Source: M30B80 sp965656935 (GTDB taxonomy: Bacteria > Pseudomonadota > Alphaproteobacteria > Rhodobacterales > Rhodobacteraceae). Taken from it: DNA of 64,000 nt. The stretch covers positions 4,975-68,974 of the forward strand of contig CBFHMG010000012.1 of assembly GCA_965656935.1 (NCBI GenBank). The letters run 5' to 3'. This document shows, piece by piece, positions 17,992-26,501 of this stretch. Numbering within the stretch: position 1 is the first letter of the stretch; each line of letters starts with the position of its first letter. The notes beneath the pieces were generated by a model. That model saw nothing but the letters and a program-made list of their open reading frames with translations, had not been told where the DNA came from and searched no databases. The translations under genes and the position numbers were made by a program.

Positions 17992-19368
17992 ATGACCGCA
18001 CAGGCATGGAACAAAGCGAACTGGCGAAACAAACCTCGGGTGCAGATGCCGGATTATCCGGATCAAGCCGCCCTTGAGGCCGTCGAGGCGCAACTTGGCC
18101 AATATCCTCCGCTGGTTTTTGCAGGCGAGGCGCGCAGGTTGAAGGCCGCTCTTGGCGCTGCATCTCGCGGCGAGGCCTTCTTGCTGCAAGGTGGCGATTG
18201 CGCCGAGAGCTTCTCGGAATTCTCCGCTGACGGGATCCGCGACACCTTCAAAGTGATGCTGCAAATGGCGATGGTTCTGACCTATGGCGCCAAAGTGCCC
18301 GTCGTCAAAGTGGGCCGCATGGCGGGCCAATTCGCCAAGCCCCGCAGCGCGCCCTCCGAGGTGATTGACGGGGTGGAACTGCCCTCCTATCGCGGTGACA
18401 TCATCAATGAGCTTGATTTCACCCCTGAAAGCCGCATCCCCGATCCTGCCAAGATGCTGCAGGCCTATACGCAATCGGCTGCAACGCTGAACCTGTTGCG
18501 GGCTTTCTCGACGGGTGGTTTTGCCGATATCCACCGCGTGCATAGCTGGACGCTTGGCTTCACCGATCGTGACGATGCCGAGCGTTACCGCGATATGGCG
18601 GGCCGCATTCAAGACAGCCTTGATTTCATGACCGCCGCAGGCCTGACCAGTGCGACAAACCCCAATCTGTCCACGGTTGATTTCTACACCAGCCATGAAG
18701 CGCTGTTGCTGGAATATGAGGAGGCCTTCTGCCGCATCGATTCAACCAGCGGCCAGCCGATTGCAGGTTCGGGCCATATGATCTGGATCGGGGATCGCAC
18801 CCGCCAGCCCGATGGCGCGCATGTCGAATTCTGCCGTGGCGTGCAAAACCCGATCGGGTTGAAATGTGGCCCGACCACCAGTGCCGAAGACCTCAAGGTG
18901 TTGATCGAAAAGCTCAACCCCGCCAATGAGGCGGGCCGTCTGACGCTGATCGCACGCTTTGGGGCGGGCAAGGTGGGCGATCACCTGCCGCGCTTGATCA
19001 AGACGGTGCAGGAGATGGGCGCCAATGTGCTTTGGACCTGTGATCCGATGCATGGCAATGTGATCAAATCCTCCACGGGCTATAAGACACGACCGTTTGA
19101 GTCGATCCTGCGCGAAGTGCAGGAATTCTTCGCGATCCACCGCGCTGAGGGCACGATCCCGGGTGGTGTGCATTTCGAGATGACGGGCAAGGACGTGACC
19201 GAATGCACGGGCGGCGTGCGGGCTGTGACTGATGAGGACCTCTCCTCGCGCTATCACACAGCCTGTGACCCACGTTTGAATGCCAGCCAGTCGCTGGAAC
19301 TGGCCTTCCTCGTAGCCGAGGAGCTGGTCTCCATTCGTGATGCAGACAGGATGGCGGCTGGCGCATAA
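17992..19368 (+). CDS. Class II 3-deoxy-7-phosphoheptulonate (DAHP) synthase
   Basis: First enzyme of the shikimate pathway, condensing phosphoenolpyruvate and erythrose-4-phosphate. It is the class II (plant-like) type, 458 residues, recognised by WRNKPRVQMPDYPD (near residue 11), FLLQGGDCAESFSEFS (near residue 64), and WIGDRTRQPDGAHVEF (near residue 265). The start has a strong Shine-Dalgarno sequence, AGGAGGGTACC-ATG. Transcription ends at a good intrinsic terminator 26 bp downstream. It is monocistronic and divergent from the GlxA-type regulator. Confidence 0.95.
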   Translation: MTAQAWNKANWRNKPRVQMPDYPDQAALEAVEAQLGQYPPLVFAGEARRLKAALGAASRGEAFLLQGGDCAESFSEFSADGIRDTFKVMLQMAMVLTYGAKVPVVKVGRMAGQFAKPRSAPSEVIDGVELPSYRGDIINELDFTPESRIPDPAKMLQAYTQSAATLNLLRAFSTGGFADIHRVHSWTLGFTDRDDAERYRDMAGRIQDSLDFMTAAGLTSATNPNLSTVDFYTSHEALLLEYEEAFCRIDSTSGQPIAGSGHMIWIGDRTRQPDGAHVEFCRGVQNPIGLKCGPTTSAEDLKVLIEKLNPANEAGRLTLIARFGAGKVGDHLPRLIKTVQEMGANVLWTCDPMHGNVIKSSTGYKTRPFESILREVQEFFAIHRAEGTIPGGVHFEMTGKDVTECTGGVRAVTDEDLSSRYHTACDPRLNASQSLELAFLVAEELVSIRDADRMAAGA

Positions 19369-19394
19369 GCCTGCCCCAACTAGGATGTTGAAAA

Positions 19395-19426
19395 GGCCCG
19401 AACCCACGCGGTTTCGGGCCTTTTTT
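19395..19426 (+). terminator. Intrinsic terminator after DAHP synthase
   Basis: GGCCCGAA (19395-19402) and TTCGGGCC (19413-19420) form an 8-bp stem with a 10-nt loop, followed directly by TTTTTT. This is a classical rho-independent terminator. Confidence 0.9.
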
Positions 19427-19446
19427 CTTGTTTCAGATCACGCGCA

Positions 19447-20088
19447 TCAGGTCTCCGCTAGCCCGCCTTGAATCAAGGTCAGGGCGGGGGTGCCTTTTGC
19501 GGGTTCGGGCGGTGCCTCAGCGGTTTGGCCGTTGGCCGCGATCTCGCCTTCCAGCGGCGTAAGCTTGGCCCGTTTGATGCGGAAGCGGCGTGGGCGCAGC
19601 CCGAGCGGGCCTGTCGTTGTCACCACGCCAAGGGCGCGGTCAATCTCGCCATGTGACCCAAGCAAAGGCAGAAGCAGCATCTGCCCGTCCAACACGGCTT
19701 GGCCCTGTTGATCCGAGGTCAGATGCAGCATCAGCTTGGCCGAGCGGGTAAAGACTTGTTCCACCTCGCTCATCAATCTTGTGCGCTCGCTTAATTCGAA
19801 AAAGGCGCGGATCGGCAGGCCGCGCACCTCCATCCCCATCAAATCGGTCAGATGCGTCCCCCCAAGCCTGAGCCGCACGGTGGCGGGGCGGCTGCGTTCC
19901 AGAATGAAGATATTGGACAGCAGCCCCGTTAGATCGCGCGGATCAAGCGCGTCGCGCGCGGGGGGCTGATTGCCCTGACAAAGCCCCTCCCAATGCTGCA
20001 AAATCAGCCCCAAGCTGGGATGCATCATCGCTGCTTCATGTTGGGAGATGGCGATGACCTCGCCGCTTTGTGCTGAAAACTGCGCCAT
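19447..20088 (-). CDS. PAS_5-type sensor domain protein
   Basis: A 213-residue protein consisting mostly of a PAS_5 (DUF1457-like) domain. The typical segments are DPRDLTGLLSNIFILERSRP (about residues 48-67), TVRLRLGGTHLTDLMGMEVRG (about residues 69-89), and a later beta-sheet region QAVLDGQMLLLPLLGSHGEI. It has no kinase, HTH or cyclase output domain, so it is either a sensory adaptor or a component of a signalling complex. The C-terminal 40 residues are Pro/Ala-rich. It faces away from the yicC gene, with 143 bp between starts. Confidence 0.75.
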   Translation of the reverse strand: MAQFSAQSGEVIAISQHEAAMMHPSLGLILQHWEGLCQGNQPPARDALDPRDLTGLLSNIFILERSRPATVRLRLGGTHLTDLMGMEVRGLPIRAFFELSERTRLMSEVEQVFTRSAKLMLHLTSDQQGQAVLDGQMLLLPLLGSHGEIDRALGVVTTTGPLGLRPRRFRIKRAKLTPLEGEIAANGQTAEAPPEPAKGTPALTLIQGGLAET

Positions 20089-20231
20089 GTTTACTCTTCT
20101 CTCACCTGCCCACAGAGATCACCCAAGCCGCGTTGGCGGAGGGGGTGGTTTGTGTTAACTCTTCAGAAACCTTCGTTACCGCAGGCTTAATAGTAAAATT
20201 ATAAATGAAAATGCAGGGGGCAATCTCTTAA

Positions 20232-21113
20232 GTGGTTAACTCGATGACTGGCTATAGCGCGCAGGATGGCGCGGATCAGGATCTGTCTTGGTCATGGGAA
20301 ATCCGCTCGGTCAATGCGCGCGGTCTGGATGTGCGGCTGCGTCTGCCCGATGGGTTGGGCGCGCTTGAGGCAGGGCTTCGCGAACGTGTCGGCAAATATG
20401 TGGCGCGGGGCGCGGTGTCCATTTCTTTGAAAACAGGGATGAAAAGCGGGGCGCAAGCCGCCTCGCTTGATCATGACGCTTTGGCCGCAGCCATGGCGGC
20501 CCTCTCCGAGGTTGAGGCGCAAGCGGGCGCGTTTGGCCTGCATTTGGCCCCCTCCCATGCAACGGCGATTTTGGGCGTTCGGGGCGTGTTTGAGGCGACA
20601 AGCGGCCCGAATTTACCCAAGCCAGATGTATTGCTGGCTGATTTTGAGCCTGTCTTGCAGAGTTTTGTGGCCAGTCGCGCGTCAGAAGGGGCGGCGCTGC
20701 TTGGCATTCTGAAGGGGCAGTTGGCTCAGATGGAAACCGCCCTTGCCGAGGCCGAAACCGCCGCCACCGCGCGGGCGCAGAGCCAAGCCGAGACCTTTCA
20801 GGCCAATGTCGCCCGCATTCTCGAGACCAGTGAAATCGAGCCTGCACGCATCGCACAGGAATTGGCCATTCTGGCGCAAAAAACCGATGTGACCGAGGAG
20901 CTTGACCGTCTCAAAGCCCATATCGCGGCGGCCAAGGCGCATCTGGCCGAAAGCGGGCCGATCGGGCGCAAGCTGGATTTCTTGATGCAGGAATTCAACC
21001 GTGAGGCGAATACGCTCTGCTCGAAATCCTCGGATCAAGCGCTGACGCGTGCGGGGCTTGACCTCAAATTGCTGATCGATCAGATGCGCGAGCAAGTTCA
21101 AAACGTGGAGTAA
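20232..21113 (+). CDS. yicC: YicC family endoribonuclease
   Basis: A 293-residue YicC-like protein; E. coli YicC is an endoribonuclease linked to small-RNA turnover. A GTG start at 20232 gives MVNSMTGYSAQ, matching the family-wide M-x-x-SMTGF/Y opening; the ATG at 20244 would remove it. The C-terminal DUF1732 region contains GRKLDFLMQEFNREANTLCSKS (near residue 250), which is highly conserved. It is directly followed by gmk with a 2-bp gap; the yicC-gmk pairing is common across bacteria. Confidence 0.92.
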   Translation: MVNSMTGYSAQDGADQDLSWSWEIRSVNARGLDVRLRLPDGLGALEAGLRERVGKYVARGAVSISLKTGMKSGAQAASLDHDALAAAMAALSEVEAQAGAFGLHLAPSHATAILGVRGVFEATSGPNLPKPDVLLADFEPVLQSFVASRASEGAALLGILKGQLAQMETALAEAETAATARAQSQAETFQANVARILETSEIEPARIAQELAILAQKTDVTEELDRLKAHIAAAKAHLAESGPIGRKLDFLMQEFNREANTLCSKSSDQALTRAGLDLKLLIDQMREQVQNVE

Positions 21114-21115
21114 TC

Positions 21116-21772
21116 ATGTCCGATCCGGTTCAAACCCGCCGTGGATTGCTGATCATCCTGTCCTCGCCCTCGGGCGCTGGTAAATCAACGCTGGCCAAAC
21201 GGCTTATGGCATGGGACCCGTCGCTGAGTTTTTCGGTCTCGGCCACCACGCGCGCCCCGCGCGAAGGCGAGGTGGATGGAAAAGATTACCATTTCATGAG
21301 CGAGAGCGCCTTTAAGGGTTTGGTTGCCGATGCAGCCATGCTGGAACATGCGCATGTTTTCGGAAATTACTACGGCTCGCCGACAGCGCCCGTCTCCGAG
21401 GCGATCGAGGCAGGCCGCGATGTTCTGTTTGATATCGATTGGCAAGGCGCGCAGCAGATCAGCAATTCCAGCCTGCAGGATCACGCGCTCTCGATCTTTA
21501 TTCTGCCGCCCTCGATCCCTGAATTGCAGCGCCGGCTGGTCAGCCGTGGGCAGGACACGCCCGAGACCATCGCCAAGCGCATGATCAAAAGCTGGGATGA
21601 GATAAGCCATTGGGCGGAATATGATTTTGTGCTGGTGAATGATGATCTCGACGCGACATTTGAAAGCCTCAAGACCATCATCGCCTCGGAGCGGTTGCGC
21701 CGTGAGCAGCAGCCCGCTTTGGCCGGTCATGTGCGTAAATTGCAGGATGAATTTGAAAAGGGTCAGTCATGA
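21116..21772 (+). CDS. gmk: Guanylate kinase
   Basis: Phosphorylates GMP to GDP; cytosolic nucleotide metabolism. The 218-residue protein has the P-loop SSPSGAGKSTL (residues 16-26), the GMP-binding region SATTRAPREGEVDGKDYHF (near residue 42), and a conserved DIDWQGAQQI (near residue 106). It sits between yicC and the gamma carbonic anhydrase gene. Its stop codon overlaps the next start by 4 bp (ATGA), indicating translational coupling. Confidence 0.96.
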   Translation: MSDPVQTRRGLLIILSSPSGAGKSTLAKRLMAWDPSLSFSVSATTRAPREGEVDGKDYHFMSESAFKGLVADAAMLEHAHVFGNYYGSPTAPVSEAIEAGRDVLFDIDWQGAQQISNSSLQDHALSIFILPPSIPELQRRLVSRGQDTPETIAKRMIKSWDEISHWAEYDFVLVNDDLDATFESLKTIIASERLRREQQPALAGHVRKLQDEFEKGQS

Positions 21773-22287
21773 TTTACGCGCTGGATGGGATTGCCCCGCA
21801 AATCGCCGAGGACACATGGGTGGCCGCTGATGCCAATGTGATTGGCCGCGTTTTTCTGGAAGACGGCGCGAGCATCTGGTTTGGCTGCACCATTCGGGGC
21901 GATAATGAAGATATCCGCATCGGGCGCGGCTCGAATGTGCAGGAAAACTGCGTTTTCCATACCGATCCGGGATGCCCGCTGACGATTGGCGAGAATTGCA
22001 CCATCGGTCATAAGGCGATGCTGCATGGCTGCGTGATCGGGGATGGATCGCTGATCGGGATGGGGGCGACGGTTCTCAATGGGGCTGTGATCGGCCAAGG
22101 CTGCTTGATCGGTGCGGGCGCTTTGATCCCCGAGGGCAAACATATCCCCGATGGGAGCCTTGTGATGGGCATGCCTGGCAAAGTGGTCCGTGAGTTGGAC
22201 CAGACGGCGCGGCTTGGCTTGATCCAATCGGCAGTGCATTACCAAGAAAATATGCGCCGCTTCCGCGCGGGGTTAAAACTAGTTTAA
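21769..22287 (+). CDS. Gamma carbonic anhydrase family protein
   Basis: A 172-residue left-handed beta-helix (hexapeptide-repeat) protein of the gamma carbonic anhydrase/PaaY/YrdA family. The zinc-binding histidines are visible in NCVFHTDPG (about residue 64) and TIGHKAMLHGC (about residues 81-86). Such proteins act as trimers in the cytoplasm, some as carbonic anhydrases, some with thioesterase-related roles. It overlaps gmk by 4 bp, so it is probably expressed with yicC-gmk. Activity cannot be concluded from sequence, since many homologues are inactive. Confidence 0.9.
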   Translation: MIYALDGIAPQIAEDTWVAADANVIGRVFLEDGASIWFGCTIRGDNEDIRIGRGSNVQENCVFHTDPGCPLTIGENCTIGHKAMLHGCVIGDGSLIGMGATVLNGAVIGQGCLIGAGALIPEGKHIPDGSLVMGMPGKVVRELDQTARLGLIQSAVHYQENMRRFRAGLKLV

Positions 22288-22307
22288 CATGCCCGCCTAA
22301 AGCACTG

Positions 22308-22934
22308 TTAAAATGGGAAAATAATCTCAATCTCAGTGTCGCCAAGTGTCAAATTCAGCTGTGCATTATGGGCCATGGCCTCTTGACGCAGCAGCAGGAA
22401 ATGCACTTCAGCAGGGCGCAGGCCATTGGCGGGCGCGCTTGTGCGGTCCAGCATGCTCCAGCCCTGTTTATCGGTCAGAACCCGCGCGCCAGTGGCGCTG
22501 AGATGCCATTGCCCCTCAGACAAGCGCGACACGGTAATATCGCCCCCCATCGGCAGGGCGGATTCGGCACAGGCGATCATCAGGAACCCGATCTTTGTTT
22601 CAGCGCGGGGCAGATCGGTTTCGGCGGTCCAAGTGACATCCAGCCGCCCGCTATCATAGAGATCGGACAGGATGGTACGCGCCTCGCGCAGGGAGGTCAT
22701 CTGGCCCTGCTGCGACGCGCCAAAGGCCATGCGGAAAAAGCGCACCCGCGCTTGCGCATCACGCACGGCATCGGAAATCAATTCCATCTCAGGGCTTTGC
22801 TGGCCGCCCGTCATGCCAAGCAGTTCAACCCCATTGCCGATTGCGCCCAATGGGTTCACAAGGTCATGGCAGAGCCGCGAGGCCACCAAAGCGGCGAGAT
22901 CGCCATCCTCGTTCAAAGGGGCGAGATCATTCAT
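22308..22934 (-). CDS. chpT: Histidine phosphotransferase ChpT
   Basis: The phosphorelay protein that passes phosphate from CckA to CtrA and CpdR in the alphaproteobacterial cell-cycle/motility pathway. The 208-residue protein has the phosphoacceptor region ASRLCHDLVNPLGAIGNG, with His23 as the expected phosphorylated residue. The C-terminal half resembles a degenerate histidine-kinase ATPase domain without nucleotide motifs, as in Caulobacter ChpT. Its start codon is only 15 bp from the start of the divergent DUF3553 gene. Confidence 0.9.
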   Translation of the reverse strand: MNDLAPLNEDGDLAALVASRLCHDLVNPLGAIGNGVELLGMTGGQQSPEMELISDAVRDAQARVRFFRMAFGASQQGQMTSLREARTILSDLYDSGRLDVTWTAETDLPRAETKIGFLMIACAESALPMGGDITVSRLSEGQWHLSATGARVLTDKQGWSMLDRTSAPANGLRPAEVHFLLLRQEAMAHNAQLNLTLGDTEIEIIFPF

Positions 22935-22949
22935 GAAAGGGATCCCTCA

Positions 22950-23135
22950 ATGTCCGAGGAAATGAATTCACTTCTGGAGCCGGGCATGTTTGTGCGCCAT
23001 CCCAACCAGCCCGATTGGGGGCTGGGGCAGGTGCAATCCAATATTGGGGGCAAGGTGACTGTGAATTTCGAGAATGAAGGCAAGGTCGTGATCGATAGTC
23101 GCAGGATCATGCTTCTCATGGATTTCGATACCTGA
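22950..23135 (+). CDS. DUF3553 domain-containing small protein
   Basis: A 61-residue protein starting at ATG 22950. It matches the DUF3553 pattern: FVRHPNQPDWGLGQVQSN followed by GGKVTVNFENEGKVVID. The fold is probably an SH3-like beta barrel. In Rhodobacterales DUF3553 is commonly encoded back to back with chpT, as here. Starts are separated by only 15 bp, so each gene's promoter must lie inside the other's coding region or both use leaderless or very short leaders. Function unknown. Confidence 0.82.
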   Translation: MSEEMNSLLEPGMFVRHPNQPDWGLGQVQSNIGGKVTVNFENEGKVVIDSRRIMLLMDFDT

Positions 23136-23285
23136 ATTGGGCGCATATAATCCCGCAAACCTACTCAGCAGATGGTTAACAGAAGGCTAACGCGGCCGGA
23201 GAAACTTGCCTAAGCGCCCGCCAATAGGGTAGCAGCAGGGGGAAAACGGGGGCAAACCCCGCGGGAAACGAAATGCGGATGGGGC

Positions 23286-24059
23286 ATGCAGATCGAAGAT
23301 AGCCATTTTGAATTGCGCTTGGCTTGCGATGACAGCGATCTGCGCGCGGCACAGCGCCTGCGCTATCAGGTTTTTGTTGAGGAACTGGGCGCGGGTGGTG
23401 ATCTGGTGGATCATGATGCGCGGCTGGAGCGCGACCGCTTCGACCCTTATTTCGACCATTTGATGCTGCTTGATCGCCGCCGCGATGCCGAGGATCAGGT
23501 TGTGGGCGTCTACCGCATGATGCGCGCTGAGCAGGCGCGCGCGGCGGGGCAGTTTTATTCAGAAGGCGAATATGACCTTGAGCCGTTGAAATCCTCAGAT
23601 CGTAGCTTGATGGAATTGGGCCGCTCCTGCGTGCATTCCGAGTATCGCGGCGGCATCGCCATGGTGCATCTGTGGAAGGGCCTGTCTGCCTTTATGACCG
23701 ATCACGGGGTTGAGGTGATGTTCGGGGTGGCCTCGCTTAAAGGCACCGATCCTGCCGCCTTGGCTGCGCCCTTATCCTTGCTGCATCACCGCCATCTTGC
23801 GCCTGCCGCCCTGCGTGCGCAGGCCCGTGCGCCGCATGGGGTGGCGATGGATATGATCGCGCCTGAGGATCTGGATTTCGTCGCAGCCGCACGTGGGGTG
23901 CCCGCGCTGATCAAGGCCTATCTGCGCATTGGCGGTTTTGTGGGGCAGGGCGCTTGGATTGATCGCGCCTTCAATTGCACCGATGTCTGCCTGATCGTGG
24001 ATACGGCCGTGATCAGCGAGAAACACCGCGCCTTCTACGCCAAAGGCGGTGCTGCATGA
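23286..24059 (+). CDS. olsB: L-ornithine N(alpha)-acyltransferase
   Basis: Adds a 3-hydroxyacyl chain to ornithine, the first step of ornithine-lipid synthesis. A 257-residue GNAT-type acyltransferase, recognised by LRYQVFVEELGAGGD (near residue 26), DPYFDHLMLLD (near residue 55), and LMELGRSCVHSEYRGGIA (near residue 112). The stop codon overlaps the olsA start by 4 bp. Ornithine lipids replace or supplement phospholipids in marine alphaproteobacteria, often when phosphate is scarce; regulation is not evident in the 150-bp upstream region. Confidence 0.92.
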   Translation: MQIEDSHFELRLACDDSDLRAAQRLRYQVFVEELGAGGDLVDHDARLERDRFDPYFDHLMLLDRRRDAEDQVVGVYRMMRAEQARAAGQFYSEGEYDLEPLKSSDRSLMELGRSCVHSEYRGGIAMVHLWKGLSAFMTDHGVEVMFGVASLKGTDPAALAAPLSLLHHRHLAPAALRAQARAPHGVAMDMIAPEDLDFVAAARGVPALIKAYLRIGGFVGQGAWIDRAFNCTDVCLIVDTAVISEKHRAFYAKGGAA

Positions 24060-24883
24060 GCGAGGCTTGGGTGCCGCCACCCGCGCCGCCCGCCCGCGCA
24101 TTGGGGCTGCGCGATTGGCTGCGGGTGCTCGCGCGCGGGCTGCCATCATTGCTGCTGCTTTTGATCGCCTTCCCGAGCCTGTTGCTCCTACGCCTGCCCG
24201 AGCGGGCGATCTGGGGCATGAACAGGCCGCTGACGCCATGGATCACGCAAACCGTCTGCATCGTGATCTGCCGCTTTTTGGGCCTCCAGCGCCATGTTAA
24301 AGGCCAGCCCATGCCACAGCGCGGGGCCTTTGTAGCTAATCATACAAGCTGGCTTGATATTCTGGCGCTAAATGCCTCGAAACGCATGTATTTTGTTGCC
24401 AAATCCGAGGTACATGCCTGGCCCGGGATCGGCTGGCTGGCGCGGGGCACGGGCACCGTTTTCATCGAGCGCAACAGGCTGCGCGCCAAGGCGCAGCAGG
24501 CCCTGTTTGAAGAGCGTTTGCAGGCAGGGCATAAATTGCTGTTTTTTCCCGAAGGCACCTCGACCGATGGGTTGCGGGTGTTGCCCTTCAAGACCACGCT
24601 GTTTCAGGCCTTTTTCTCGGATGCTTTGCGCGATGCGCTGCATATCCAGCCCATATCCCTGCGCTATCTGCCGCCCCAAGGCGAGGATGCGGCCTATTAT
24701 GGCTGGTGGGGGGATATGGAATTCGGCCCGAACCTGATCAAGGTTCTGGCGACCCAAGGCCAAGGCCGTGTCGAGATCACCTATCATGAGGCGCTGAAGG
24801 TCTCGGATTTTGCGGATCGCAAGGCTTTGGCGCTGGCATGCGAGGCGGCCGTGCGGGCGGGTTTTACCCCAGAGGCGCCATAA
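24056..24883 (+). CDS. olsA: Lyso-ornithine lipid acyltransferase (PlsC-like)
   Basis: Adds the second acyl chain to lyso-ornithine lipid. The 275-residue membrane-associated acyltransferase has an N-terminal hydrophobic helix (LLLLLIAFPSLLLL, about residues 35-50), the catalytic FVANHTSWLD (H-x4-D, about residue 97), and the substrate motif FFPEGTSTDG (about residue 164). ATG 24056 overlaps the olsB stop, making olsB-olsA one translationally coupled unit. The olsA assignment rests on this pairing; alone it could be any PlsC-type acyltransferase. The 3' end overlaps the convergent ThiE-like gene by 20 bp. Confidence 0.9.
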   Translation: MSEAWVPPPAPPARALGLRDWLRVLARGLPSLLLLLIAFPSLLLLRLPERAIWGMNRPLTPWITQTVCIVICRFLGLQRHVKGQPMPQRGAFVANHTSWLDILALNASKRMYFVAKSEVHAWPGIGWLARGTGTVFIERNRLRAKAQQALFEERLQAGHKLLFFPEGTSTDGLRVLPFKTTLFQAFFSDALRDALHIQPISLRYLPPQGEDAAYYGWWGDMEFGPNLIKVLATQGQGRVEITYHEALKVSDFADRKALALACEAAVRAGFTPEAP

Positions 24884-25484
24884 GCGCGCCAAGCGCGAGG
24901 GCTGCATCCTCTTGCCGCCAAATCTCTTCCCCCACGGCGAAGAAATCGGTGACGGGGGCGAGGGTTTCAACCAAGTCTGTGGTCAGCGCGCCTTCGGCCA
25001 CCACGGGCAATTCGATCATCTCGGACCACCATGCAAACAGCTCGGTCTCGGCTTTGGAGCCATCGCCAAGCGCTGTGTCGCCCACAGGGCCGAAGGCGAT
25101 GTAATCGGTTCCGGCCTCGCCTGCGGTCATGCCGTCATGGCGCGATGTGGCGCAAAACGCACCCACGATAGGATCGGCCCCCAAAGCCTTGCGGGTGGCG
25201 CGAATGCTGCGCGACCCGTCCGTCAGATGCACACCGTCAAGCCCAAGCTTTTCAACCATTTGCAGATGATTGGTGATGACCAGCGGAATATCACGGGCAT
25301 GGGCAATCTCGCGCAGATGATCGCCCGCGCGCGACAGGGTATCTTCATCGCTGGTGGCCAAGGCCAGCCTCAGGCAAGCGATCTCATGGGTGTCGAGCAC
25401 GGCCGATAGACGGGTGCCAAAGGCCTCCAGCTCGAAAGCGGGCGGTGTCACGAGATAAAGCTGCGGGCGGTCTTGGCTATCCAT
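24864..25484 (-). CDS. ThiE-like (thiamine phosphate synthase family) protein
   Basis: A 206-residue TIM-barrel protein of the thiamine phosphate synthase family. Family-like segments are ITNHLQMVEKLGLDGVHLTDG (about residues 80-100) and DYIAFGPVG (about residue 131). Some expected residues differ: the usual GVHLGQ-D is GVHLTDG, and the glycine-rich phosphate loop near the C-terminus is not clear (FFAVGEEIW). It may be a paralogue with changed activity rather than the true ThiE. ATG 25482-25484 chosen; it converges with olsA and is divergent from the TrmJ gene. Confidence 0.72.
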   Translation of the reverse strand: MDSQDRPQLYLVTPPAFELEAFGTRLSAVLDTHEIACLRLALATSDEDTLSRAGDHLREIAHARDIPLVITNHLQMVEKLGLDGVHLTDGSRSIRATRKALGADPIVGAFCATSRHDGMTAGEAGTDYIAFGPVGDTALGDGSKAETELFAWWSEMIELPVVAEGALTTDLVETLAPVTDFFAVGEEIWRQEDAALALGALMAPLG

Positions 25485-25586
25485 GGGGGCGGTTCCTGAT
25501 GCGTGGTGGCGCCTCAATACTGGGAAGGGGCGGGCGGTTCAATGCTTGGTATGGCGCAAGACTTGCGGGGATGCGCGCCGCGCGCT

Positions 25587-26333
25587 ATGGCGCTGGCCAT
25601 GACTGAGCCTTGTTTCATCCTCGTGCGCCCGCAAATGGGCGAAAATATCGGATCGGCCGCGCGGGCCATGTGGAATTTCGGCCTGAGCCATATGCGCCTG
25701 GTCGAGCCGCGCGATGGCTGGCCGAATGAACGTGCCGTGGCGCTGGCCTCGGGGGCGGCGGGCAAGGTGCTTGATCATGCGGGCATTGTGCCGAGCGTGG
25801 CCAAGGCAATTGGCGATTGCACCTATGTGTTCGCCACCACCGCCCGACAGCGCGGATTGACCAAGCCGATCGTCAGCCCCGAGCGCGCCATGGCCGAGGC
25901 CCGCGCCATCCATGCCCAAGGCGGCAAGGTTGGGGTCTTGTTCGGGCCCGAGCGTGCGGGGCTGGAAAATGAGGATGTGGCCCTTGCCAATGCGCTGATC
26001 TCGGTGCCGGTGAACCCTGACTTTCCCTCGCTCAACCTCGCGCAATGTGTGTTGCTCTGTTCCTATGAATGGCAGCGCCTGAGCGGCGAGGTGGAGGATA
26101 TGGTCATGGAAATGGCCAAGACCGATTTCGCCACGGGGCAGGATATCGAGAAACTGGGCGATCATTTCGAGGAGCGCTTGGGCGAGGCGGGCTTTTTCTT
26201 TCCCGAGGAAAAAGCGGCTTATATGAAGATCAATTTACGCAATCTTTGGGCGCGATTGCCGCTGACGCGGGCGGATGTGCAGATGTTGCATGGCGTGTTG
26301 CGCCAGATGATCAGATGGGCCGAGCGGAAATAA
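25587..26333 (+). CDS. trmJ: TrmJ-type tRNA (cytidine/uridine-2'-O-)-methyltransferase
   Basis: A SpoU-class (SPOUT) RNA methyltransferase of the TrmJ family, which modifies position 32 of tRNAs with SAM. Motifs: ILVRPQMGENIGSAARAMWN (near residue 9), VGVLFGPERAGLENEDVALA (near residue 115), and SLNLAQCVLLCSYEWQR (near residue 148), the trefoil-knot SAM site. The start is uncertain: ATG 25587 gives MALAMTEPC, ATG 25599 is four codons later, and ATG 25551 has a better purine-rich upstream sequence. About 248 residues from 25587, normal for the family. Confidence 0.9.
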   Translation: MALAMTEPCFILVRPQMGENIGSAARAMWNFGLSHMRLVEPRDGWPNERAVALASGAAGKVLDHAGIVPSVAKAIGDCTYVFATTARQRGLTKPIVSPERAMAEARAIHAQGGKVGVLFGPERAGLENEDVALANALISVPVNPDFPSLNLAQCVLLCSYEWQRLSGEVEDMVMEMAKTDFATGQDIEKLGDHFEERLGEAGFFFPEEKAAYMKINLRNLWARLPLTRADVQMLHGVLRQMIRWAERK

Positions 26334-26342
26334 CCTGTGTTT

Positions 26343-26410
26343 GGGGGCTCTGCCCCCGCCGCCGCTTGCGCGGCGCCTCCCCCGAAGTATTTGGCAAGCA
26401 AAGATGATCA
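26343..26410 (+). terminator. GC hairpins plus intergenic repeat, copy A
   Basis: GGGGGC-TCT-GCCCCC is followed by a second GC-rich stem (GCCGC...GCGGC) and then CCCCGAAGTATTTGGCAAGC. The last part is one of three related intergenic sequences in the window (others at 32791-32820 and 29116-29152). It probably ends transcription of the trmJ gene. Confidence 0.6.
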
Positions 26411-26501
26411 CGGGGTTGCTTGGGTCAGCTTGTCGCGCGTGCTTGAAGCGAAAGCCGCTGCGCGATAGGTCTGGCGCAACGACCAATAAAGGGTGGGGCG
26501 C

